Assembly (NCBI RefSeq): GCF_038502225.1 | Contig: NC_091298.1 | Coordinates: 44,364,183-44,428,182 of the forward strand | From: Cherax quadricarinatus | Lineage: Eukaryota; Arthropoda; Malacostraca; Decapoda; Parastacidae | Length of the DNA: 64,000 nucleotides | Direction: 5' to 3' | In this document: positions 42,894 through 54,308 of the stretch, piece by piece | How the letters are laid out: every line of letters starts with the position of its first letter | How positions within the stretch are numbered: the first letter of the stretch is position 1 | The notes under the pieces: generated by a model | The model's database searches: none | Told to the model about the DNA's origin: nothing | What the model saw: the letters and a program-made list of their open reading frames with translations, nothing else | Translations under genes and position numbers: made by a program

Positions 42894-43254
42894 AATAAAG
42901 ATACCTAACTGTTGCATATGTGTCTTACCTAACAATCTGTCGGTATTTCATACCATTTTAATGTTCATTCTGTCAGACACTGCGACACAAGGGTATCTTG
43001 GTACAGACCACTTCGACAACCTCTACTAGTGAGAACGGCTGGGTTTGAGAAGGACCTGCCCTCCCAAAGCAACCTACGTCTCACCTCCTGGCACTATATA
43101 AAGGCCCCATTCTGTCACTTCAACTTCATATTGTTTCAGACAACGGAACAATGCTCTTCTCCAGACTGAGGGACTGACCACCTCAAAACTTTAAGGGTGA
43201 TGGACTGATTACATCGTCTTCAAGTATCTTCTGCTTCTATCAACCTTTCTGTAC

Positions 43255-43293
43255 TCGACTGAAGAAGCCTACTGTGTAGGCGAAACGTTTCGA
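43255..43293 (+). ncRNA. Hammerhead motif, retrozyme unit 4
   Basis: Identical to unit 1. The unit ends at the target duplication with TGTCGGTATTTTATACC. Confidence 0.85.
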
Positions 43294-43365
43294 AATAAAG
43301 ATACCTAACTGTTGCATATGTGTCTTACCTAACAATCTGTCGGTATTTTATACCATTTTAATGTT

Positions 43366-43861
43366 CACACCCAGAGAAGACACTGCCGAGAAGAGATACA
43401 TAGTCCTTCCCACCAACTCCATTGCCAAACATGTTTCCAACATCTTTGCCAAAACATCATTCCAAGTATCTACCTCCACAACCACGACCATCAAGGACAT
43501 CACCAATAGTAGACAGGACAAGCCTCCATCCTCTGCAGGGGTATACATAATCCCTTGTAATGACTGCAACAAATTATATGTGGGCGAAACATCAAGAGAC
43601 CTCCAAACACGCATTTCAGAACACCAATATGCAAGCAGGACTGACGATACAAGGAATGCCTGTGTACAGCATCGCAATTCACACAACCATTTAATTAACT
43701 ACAGAAACTCAAGACTTATAGCCACAGAAGACAACACTCAATACAGAAGAATCCTGGAATCATCGCTTATCTCTACAACCAACAATTTCAACCAGAACAA
43801 TGGCTTCTATAACATAGCTGAACCACTCGCCAAGAAACTTCTTCATCGCTATCCCACATAA
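43366..43861 (+). pseudogene. PLE-B right arm, C-terminal part with GIY-YIG
   Basis: Continues the RT after the retrozyme: EDTAEKRYIVLPTNSIAKHV, then GVYIIPCNDCNKLYVGETSR and HQYASRTDDTRN, ending HRYPT and TAA. Differences from the left arm include LPTNS for LPNNS and TNSRQ for TSSRQ. Confidence 0.88.
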
Positions 43862-44029
43862 GAACATAGAACACTGCAGAAGGTCTACAACTTGTCCAAT
43901 ACCCCTGCCAAGCTACCCAAGACTCTATAACCCCACCCGGTGGATCATCAGATGCAGCATTCTTCACCTGACCTCAACATTCTGACTATAAATACTCTCG
44001 TACCTTCCAACCCCAGGTAGATCCGTGTG

Positions 44030-44068
44030 TGACTTGAGAAAGCCCACTGTGTGGGTGAAACGTTGTCA
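44030..44068 (+). ncRNA. Hammerhead ribozyme-like motif (PLE-B right), U3/A8 core
   Basis: Stem I TGAC/GTCA, core TTGAGAA, spacer A, stem II GCCCAC/GTGGGT with loop TGT, GAA, ACGT, U. It lies about 170 bp after the ORF stop and 41 bp before the element end. Confidence 0.78.
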
Positions 44069-44109
44069 ATAAAGGATCACATTATACTGCATTTGTGTTT
44101 ATATTTCCA

Positions 44110-44427
44110 TGGTTTGATTGGATTCCCTGGTTTGTGTGTTTTTATTAGTCAATACATGTAAGGTAAAGATGGATTAGTGGAAGTAAATTGTTTAATTAAT
44201 TCATCTTTGCGTTTTAGTAGAAGTTTTATTGTTTTATTAAAATTGCTGTTAACGGTTTCTAAGGGATTCTTTCTAAGTTTAGAATAGGTTTCAGTATCAT
44301 CTAAGAGATTATTCATTTTTTCTTGATAATCATTTTCTTTCATAATTACAATTGCATTTATTTTATCTGCTTTGGTAAGGCGCAAATTTTTATTATAGTT
44401 AAGTGTATCATAAGACTTATAGAATCT
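44110..44427 (-). pseudogene. PLE-A left arm, RT N-terminal part
   Basis: The minus frame (44385-44149) reads LTKADKINAIVIMKENDYQ and then TSTNPSLPYMY before a stop. TGA replaces a Gly codon; the next bases give LIKTHKPGNPIKP. This is the finger region of Penelope RTs (usual TKADKG...). It continues at 39700 after PLE-B is removed. It ends near 44427 at the inversion point with the right PLE-A copy. Confidence 0.85.
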
Positions 44428-45665
44428 TTAACACAATCCTCCCTAATAGAGCAAAATGGTTCAGATATGTTGATGATATGTTGTGTCTTATGCCCAAGAA
44501 TGTAGATATACACCATTTCTTTGGCAAATTAAATAGCTTAGCCCATTCTATAAACTTTACTGTTGAGTTTGAGGAAAATAACCTATTGCCTTTTCTAGAT
44601 GTTTTAATTATTAAGATTAATAATGAATTCAAATTTAAAATTTACAGAAAACCTACAAATAACTGTTCCTATGGTGGCCTGGTGGTTAACGCTCTCGCTT
44701 CACACGGCGAGGGCCTGGGTTCGATTCCCAGCCAGAGTAGAAACATTGGACGTGTTTCTTTCCACCTGTTGTCTATGTTCCCCATCAGTAAAATGGGTAC
44801 CTGGGTGTTAGTCGACTGGTGTGGGTCGCATCCTGGGACACTGACCTAAGGAGGCCTGGTCACAGACCGGGCCGCGGGGGCGTTGACCCCCGGAACTCTC
44901 TCCAGGTAAACTCCAGGTATGTACACTATTATTCTTCCCATCAAGATAAAATTAAACTGTCTGTTTTCTCATCAATGTTTTTGAGAGCTTTACGAATTTG
45001 TAGTCCAGAGTTCATAGATGAAGAAATATCCAAAATTTATGAAATAGCCATTGATCTGAAATACCCGAGAAATGTAATTGATAAATCATTTAAAATTGCT
45101 AGAAATACATTTTACAACCCAAAAAGGGACAACCAGTCTTATTCAACTAAAAATATGTTGGTTCTCCCTTACCATGAAAACTTGGTTGATATGCCTTCTC
45201 TTCTTAAGACTTTTAATATTAAAGTTGCATTTAAAAATCTTGATACAGTAAAAAAAACTTTTGATAAAGAATTCCCCTCAAAATGCTGACGGATGTGTCT
45301 ATAAGATTCCTTGTAAAATTTGCGATAAAGTTTATTACGGTCAAACTGGTAAAAACCTCGAACTTAGATTAAAACAACATAAATATAGCATTAGAACTGG
45401 ACAAGATTCCAATGCTCTATTTATTCATGTGAGAGATTTTAACCATCCAATTGATTTTCAAAAAGTTGAGAAAGTTGTATCAAGCAAGTCCATGGTCGAC
45501 AGAAATATAATTGAATCTTGTTTCATAAAAAGCAGTTTTGAAAATAATATGAATATTTCCTTAGGTTTGTATAAATTAGATTCATTTATAATTAATAAAA
45601 TTTGGTTAGAGTTAATAATACATTGGACAAATAATAAACCTTATTTCTTGGGTAGAATAATTTGA
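44428..45665 (+). pseudogene. PLE-A RT / GIY-YIG pseudogene, right arm
   Basis: WFRYVDDMLCLMPK and LPFLDVLIIKINNEFKF, then the SINE. YVHYYSSHQDKIKLSVFSSM resumes near 44928 through RNTFYNPKRDNQ and DMPSLLKTFNIKV. A frameshift near 45280 moves to frame 45261-45665, with GCVYKIPCKICDKVYYGQTG, NLELRLKQHKYSIR and MVDRNIIESCFIKSSF, ending LGRII. The fuller C-terminus shows what the left arm lost. Confidence 0.87.
44673..44928 (+). mobile_element. tRNA-derived SINE in PLE-A, LINE-derived tail
   Basis: The head has GGCCTGGTGGTTAACGC and B box GGTTCGATTCC (44718-44728). The body has ACCTGGGTGTTAGTCGACTG, and the tail has GAGGCCTGGTCACAGACCGG, GGGGGCGTTGACCCCCGGAA and CTCTCCAGGTAAACTCCAGG. The left PLE-A arm has CCTATGTACACTATT uninterrupted. 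Here CCTATG and TATGTACACTATT flank the SINE, giving a 3-4 bp duplication. It inserted after the arms formed. Confidence 0.9.
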
Positions 45666-45836
45666 TAGTGGGTTGTCGTGAGAACCTGTCTAGTTGGACC
45701 AGCGGACCTACTGCAGTGTTCCTCTTTTCTTATGAGTCCGGTATTGTCCCGCGTCAGGTGTTTCTTTGTTGTAGGAGTTGACTGTGAGGTGTGGTCTAAG
45801 CCCTTTAATTGCCTTCCTTTGATGTATTACTTTCAT

Positions 45837-45878
45837 AGTTCCTTGACAACGTGAGTAGTCACGAAAGCGCTAGGAATT
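45837..45878 (+). ncRNA. Hammerhead ribozyme-like motif (PLE-A right), U3/A8 core
   Basis: Stem I AGTTCC/GGAATT, core TTGACAA, one extra C, stem II GTGA/TCAC with loop GTAG, GAA, palindromic AGCGCT, then A before the predicted cleavage. The left arm has U there; both fit H17. Confidence 0.77.
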
Positions 45879-45941
45879 TCACTACTCTTCCACAGTGGTT
45901 GTTTTGCATATTTTAAAATCACCTGTTTACTGTGATGTTAT

Positions 45942-46202
<261 letters not shown>

Positions 46203-46408
46203 ATTGTTCAAATCTCTAGTAAGGCTGATGCATGCAGGGGATGAGATGAAAAGCTGTAAGCCTTCTCCCTGAAAGCTGGCTGCCTTGGATCAAACGTGTA
46301 GCGGATGCTACACGCCAAGGTATTGGTCCAGTGTGTGTAGATTGGTAAAGCACTGCGTACCTTGTCCTAAGGTTCGTAGGTTCGAGTCTCCTTATGCCAG
46401 AGATCAGT

Positions 46409-46412
<4 letters not shown>
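46203..46412 (+). mobile_element. tRNA-like SINE head fragment
   Basis: TAGATTGGTAAAGC (46339-46352) resembles an A box and GGTTCGAGTCT (46379-46389) a B box, spaced as in a tRNA promoter. The sequence then runs into (TA)n. A tRNA-derived repeat rather than a working tRNA. Confidence 0.55.

Positions 46413-46470
<58 letters not shown>
46413..46470. repeat. (TA)n microsatellite
   Basis: About 58 bp of TA before TATTATTATTTTATTATC at the RTE 3' end. Confidence 0.95.
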
Positions 46471-49868
<3,398 letters not shown>

Positions 49869-50194
49869 CAAGTCGGCCGTCTCCCACGGAGGCAGGGTGA
49901 CCCAAAAAAGAAAGAAAATCTCCAAAACGAAAATACTTTCATCATTCAACACTTTCACCTCACTCACACATAATCACTGTTTTTACAGAGGTGTTCCGAA
50001 CACAACAGTTTAGAAACATATACGTATAAAGATACACAACATATCTCTCCAAACTGCCAATATCCCAAACCCCCTCCTTTAGAGTGCAGGCATTGTACTT
50101 CCCATATCCAGGACTCAAGTCCGGCTATATAAAAATAACCGGTTTCCCTGAATCCCTTCACTAAATATTACCCTGCTCACACTCCAACAGATCG

Positions 50195-51372
50195 TCAGGT
50201 CCCATATACCATTCGTCTCCATTCACTCCTATCTAACACGCTCATGCACGCCTGCTGGAAGTCCAAGCCCCTCGCCCACAAAACCTCCCTTACCCCTTCC
50301 TTCCAACCTTTTCGAGGACGACCCCTACCCCGCCTTCCTTCCTCTACAGATTTATACGCTTTCCATGCCATTCTACTTTGATCTATTCTCTCTAAATGAC
50401 CAACCCCCCTCAACAAACCCTCTTCAGCCCTCTGACTAATACTTTTATTAACTCCACACCTTCTCTTAATTTCCACACTCCGAATTTTCTGTATAATATT
50501 TACACCACACATTGCCCTTAGACAGGACATCTCCACTGCCTCCAACCGTCTCCTCGCTGCTGCATTTACCACCCAAGCTTCACGCCCATATAAGAGTGTT
50601 GGTACTAATATACTTTCACATATTCCCTTCTTTGCCTCCATAGATAACGTTTTTTGTTTCCACATATACCTCAACGCACCACTCACCTTTTTTACCTCAT
50701 CAATTCTATGATTAACCTCATCCTTCATAAATCCATCCGCCGACACGTCAACTCCCAAGTATCTGAAAACATTCACTTCTTCCATACTCCTCCTCCCTAA
50801 TTTGATATCCAATTTTTCTTTATCTAAATCATTTGATACACTCATCACCTTACTCTTTTCTATGTTCACTTTCAACTTTCTACCTTTACACACATTCCCA
50901 AACTCATCCACTAACCTTTGCAACTTTTCTTTAGAATCTCCCATAAGCACAGTATCATCAGCAAAAAGCAACTGTGTCAATTCCCATTTTGTATTTGATT
51001 CCCCATAATTTAATCCCACCCCTCTCCCGAACACCCTAGCATTTACTTCTTTTACAACCCCATCTATAAATATATTAAACAACCATGGTGACATTACACA
51101 TCCCTAAGACCTACTTTTACCGGGAAGTAGTCTCCCTCTCTTCTACGCACACTAACCTGAGCCTCACTATCCTCATGAAAACTCTTTACAGCATTTAGTA
51201 ACTTACCACCTATTCCATATACTTGCAACATCTGCCACATTGCTCCCCTATCCACTCTATCATATGCCTTTTCTAAATCCATAAATGCAATAAAAACTTC
51301 CCTACCTTTATCTAAATACTGTTCACATATATGCTTCAATGTAAACACTTGATCTACACATCCCCTACCCAC
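50195..51372 (-). pseudogene. RT of RTE copy 2
   Basis: Frame 51372-51094 has GRGCVDQVFTLKHICEQYLD and FMDLEKAYDRVDRGAMWQ. After a frameshift at the motif B region, 51094-50195 has MSPWLFNIFIDGVVKEV, LLFADDTVLMGDS and VFRYLGVDVSADG, ending RMVYGT. The catalytic FADD is kept but the ORF is split. Confidence 0.85.
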
Positions 51373-51379
51373 TCTGAAA

Positions 51380-52165
51380 CCTCCTTGCTTATCCGCAATC
51401 CTACGTTCTGTCTTACCTCTAATTCTTTCAATTATAACCCTACCTTACACTTTTCCTGGTATACTCAGTAAACTTATTCCTCTATAATTTTTACAACCTC
51501 TTTTGTCCCCCTTCCCTTTATATAAAGGGACTATACATGCTCTGCCAATCCCTAGGTACCTTCCCCTCTTTCATACATTTATTAAACAAAAATACCAACC
51601 ACTCCAACACTATATCCCCCCTGCTTTTAACATTTCTGTCATGATCCCGTCAGTTCCAGCTGCTTTACCCCCCTTTCATTCTACGTAATGCCTCACGTAC
51701 CTCCACCACACTCACATCCTGTTCTTCTTCACTCCTAAAAGATGATATACCTCCCTGGCCAGTGCATGAAATTACCGCTTCCCTTTCTTCGTCGGCATTT
51801 AAAAGTTCCTCAAAATATTCTCGCCATCTACCCAAAACCTACATCTCCCCATCTACTAACTCCCCTACTCTGTTTTTAACTGACAAATCCATTCATTCTC
51901 TAGGCTTTCTTAACTTGATTAAGTCACTCCAAAATATTTTCTTATATTCATTAAAATTTCTTGACAGTGCCACTCCCACTCTATCATCTGCTCTCCTTTT
52001 ACACTCTCTCACCACTCTCTTCACCTTTCTTTTACTCTCCATATACTCTACTCTTCTTATAACACTTCTGCTTTGTAAAAACCTCCCATAAGCTAACTTT
52101 TTCTCTTTTATCACACCCTTAACTTCATCATTCCACCAATCACTCCTCGTTCCTCCTGCCCCCAC
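51380..52165 (-). pseudogene. Middle region of RTE copy 2
   Basis: Frame 52165-51893 has TRSDWWNDEVKGVIKEKKLA and KIFWSDLIKLRKPRE, matching the linker of the intact copy. From 51380 to 51890 the thumb-proximal region is recognisable only in broken pieces. Confidence 0.75.
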
Positions 52166-52184
52166 CCTCCTATAACCACAGACT

Positions 52185-52876
52185 CAAGAAATCGTAATGA
52201 CACGATTGCAAACAAACCATACCCCCGGCCGGGATTGAACCCGCGGCCATAGAGTCTCAAAACTCCAGCCCGTCGCGTTAGCCACTAGACCAGCTAGCCA
52301 CAATAAGATTCATCCAACTAGGTATATTTCTACACCATAGGAAGGTTAACACAGGCACCTCTGTGACCACAAATGCAAGTTTTTACAGACGAATCTCCAG
52401 CTAGCGTGGCCCTGACGAACTCTAGCTCAAGTCTGTAAAAACTTGCATTTGTGGTCACAGAGGTGCCTGTGCTAACTTTCCTATGGTGTAGAAATATACC
52501 TAGTTGGATGAATCTTATTGTGGCTAGCTGGTCTAGTGGCTAACGCGACGGGCTGGAGTTTTGAGACTCTATGACCGCGGGTTCAATCCCGGCCAGGGGT
52601 ATGGTTTGTTTGCAATCGTGTCATTACGATTTCTTGAGTCATGTTGACGGCAGTGAAGGGACTTGAGCTAGAGTTCGTCACGGCCACGCTAGCTGGAGAT
52701 TCGTCTGTAAAAACTTGCATTTGTGGTCACAGGTGCCTGTGCTAAGCTTCCTATGGTGTAGAAATATACCTAGTTGGATGAATCTTATTGTGGCTAGCTG
52801 GTCTAGTGGCTAACGCGACGGGCTGGAGTTTTGAGACTCTATGACCGCGGGTTCAATCCCGGCCGGGGGTATGGTT
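52185..52876. mobile_element. tRNA-like foldback element in RTE copy 2
   Basis: Flanked by AACCACAGACT at 52174-52184 and 52877-52887 (9-11 bp duplication). Contains 210-bp inverted arms (52181-52390, 52431-52640) with a 40-bp spacer, then a further direct partial copy to 52876. Each arm has a tRNA-like module: CTGGTCTAGTGGCTAACGCG as an A-box region and CGGGTTCAATCCCGG as the T-arm/B box. The intact RTE reads GTAACCACAAACTTCTGC here, confirming insertion. It may be a SINE-like dimer. No protein encoded. Confidence 0.82.
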
Positions 52877-52889
52877 AACCACAGACTTC

Positions 52890-53561
52890 TGCCCTACATT
52901 CTAATACTGCATTTTTAAAACTATTCCAACCCTCTTCAACCCCCCCCCCTCCCCACTACTCACACTTGCACCAGCCCACCTTCTGCCAATAGTTGTTTAT
53001 ATCTCACCCGAACTTACTCCTCCCACAGTTTATATACTTTCACCTCACTCTTACTTATTGTTGCCATTTTCCTCTTATCCCATCTACCTCTTACTCTAAC
53101 TGTAGCTACAACTAAATAATTATCCGATATATCAGTTGCCCCTCTATAAACATGTACATCCTGGAGCCTACCCATCAATCTTTTATCCACCAATACATAA
53201 TCTAACAAACTACTTTCATTATATGCTGTATCATACCTTTATATTTATTTATCCTCTTCTTCATAAAATATGTATTACTTATTACCAAACCTCTTTCTAC
53301 ATACAGCTCAATTAAAGGCTCCCCTTTTTCATTTACCCCTGGCACCCTAAATTTACCTACTACTCCCTCCACAACATTTTTGCCCACTTTAGCATTGAAA
53401 TTCCCAACCACCATTACTCTCACACTTGGTTCAAAACTCCCCATGCATTCACTCAACATTTCCCAAAATCTCTCTCTCTCCTCTACAATTCTTTCTTCTC
53501 CAGGTGCATACACACTTACTATAACCCACTTTTCACATCCAACCTTTATTTTACTCCACAT
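52890..53561 (-). pseudogene. Endonuclease of RTE copy 2
   Basis: Frame 53561-53202 has WVIVSVYAPGEERIVEERER and MVVGNFNAKVG, where GDLNA is expected, so the catalytic Asp reads Asn. 53208-53014 has MLDYVLVDKRLMGRLQDVHV and ATDISDNYLVV, where SDH reads SDN. The N-terminal part is truncated at the (TA)n. Confidence 0.82.
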
Positions 53562-53602
53562 AATCCTTGAATTAATACAATTGTAGTCCCTCTTTTCCTA
53601 CC

Positions 53603-53605
<3 letters not shown>

Positions 53606-53692
<87 letters not shown>
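53606..53692. repeat. (TA)n microsatellite
   Basis: About 85 bp of TA between truncated RTE copy 2 and the next foldback. Confidence 0.95.
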
Positions 53693-53694
<2 letters not shown>

Positions 53695-53832
53695 GAATTG
53701 AGAAACGCAACACATGCGAATCTTTATTGAAGAAACGTTTCGCCACTGTGTGGCAAAACGTTTTTTCAATAAAGATTCCCATGTGTTGCATAAGTGTCTC
53801 AATTCTTCAACTTGTCGGTTTTCAAAACCATT
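53693..53832. mobile_element. PLE/retrozyme-type foldback remnant
   Basis: The left arm is inverted and the right arm direct. Both carry (G/A)AAACGTTT, TTCAATAAAGATTC and ATGTGTTGC. The centre is at GCCACTGTGTGGC, the stem II hairpin of a hammerhead. The right end has TGTCGGTTTTCAAAACC (from 53813), the same kind of terminal stem-loop as PLE-B. The 5' half of the ribozyme core is missing. Confidence 0.75.
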
Positions 53833-53865
53833 CATCACACACACACACACACATTATATATATAT

Positions 53866-53946
<81 letters not shown>
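53833..53946. repeat. (CA)n then (TA)n microsatellites
   Basis: CACACACACACACACA at about 53837-53853, then TA with a few CATA interruptions. Confidence 0.92.
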
Positions 53947-53950
<4 letters not shown>

Positions 53951-54130
53951 GGACAAGCCACGGAGGGGGGTGGGTGGAAATCTTTAGCTCAGGTGCTTTC
54001 ACACTTCTCAGTGCGTCATCAGGAGCTGTGCAATGTTGCAAGGGAGCAACCAAAGCAGGGAGAGAGGTGTCAGAGCAGCGTATGTGTCACCAGCCACGGT
54101 TATAACTACGCTTATAACTATGCACACAGC
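53947..54130 (-). mobile_element. PLE-like 3' end (family C)
   Basis: Minus strand ends ACCCCCCTCCGTGGCTTGTC and then CTGCATATATA in (TA)n, the layout of the PLE-A 3' end. A hammerhead motif sits at 54027-53986. No coding region follows, so only a terminal fragment is present. Confidence 0.6.
53986..54027 (-). ncRNA. Hammerhead ribozyme-like motif with CUGAUGA core
   Basis: Minus strand: stem I AGCTC/GAGCT (5 bp), core CTGATGA exactly canonical, one extra C, stem II GCAC/GTGT with loop TGAGAA, GAA, AGCACC in the place of PLE-A's palindromic AGCGCT, then U. AGCACC breaks the stem III palindrome, so this copy may be inactive. Confidence 0.72.
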
Positions 54131-54308
54131 AGTATTGAAGCAGACTAGGTAACTGGCTTAGACAGGCTGGGTGGCGTAACCTCTCCCCTACAGACTGGCT
54201 TAAGTGGCTTGGCTTAATTTGCGAAACCCAGATCGACTCCCAGTAGGTTAGCAAATAAGCCAATAAGCACAAAAATAAGCAGGAAGCTGTGTAGACAAGG
54301 CTGGAGAA
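54131..54308. other. Leader of the 58-bp array, related to 28625-28790
   Basis: Contains GGCTTAATTTGCGAAACCCA and GCAAATAAGCCAATAAGCAC, related to GGCTTAATTTGCAAACTCGG and GCAAATAAGCAAATAAAACAC at 28627 onward. No gene seen. Confidence 0.55.

Larger units (their letters stand above)
41661..43365 (+). mobile_element. Retrozyme: 400-bp tandem hammerhead units in PLE-B
   Basis: An insertion of 1705 bp with a perfect 13-bp duplication CACACCCAGAGAA (41648-41660 and 43366-43378). It starts with an inverted partial unit (41661 to about 41954), then a partial and three full direct units with an exact 400-bp period (TGTCAGACAC at 42171, 42571, 42971). Each unit has ACTATATAAAGGCCCC, a hammerhead motif, AATAAAGATACC, GTTGCATATGTGTCTTACC and the stem-loop TGTCGGTATTTCATACC. 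No coding capacity. It fits metazoan retrozymes, non-autonomous hammerhead retroelements thought to use PLE proteins. Confidence 0.88.
39720..44109. mobile_element. PLE-B head-to-head pair inserted in PLE-A
   Basis: Two 5'-truncated PLE-B copies face each other 5' to 5' around a 10-bp loop (about 41062-41071). The left copy is on the minus strand, and the right is on the plus strand and carries a retrozyme. The insertion is bounded by TGGTTTGATTGG at 39708-39719 and 44110-44121. Joining the flanks restores PLE-A coding (KPGNPIKP into SIGSVSYKLSK), so the pair entered PLE-A. The left terminus keeps GGTATAAAATACC (39728-39740). The right terminus lacks about 25 bp. Confidence 0.9.

Noticed and set aside
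39720..44109. Palindromic read or assembly artefact explaining the PLE-B inverted arms
   Set aside because: The retrozyme is in one arm only, the arms differ by substitutions, one terminus is shorter, and a clean 12-bp target duplication encloses the pair. Raw reads should still be checked.
46339..46389. Functional tRNA gene
   Set aside because: Only promoter boxes are recognisable, and it runs into (TA)n. More likely a SINE head.
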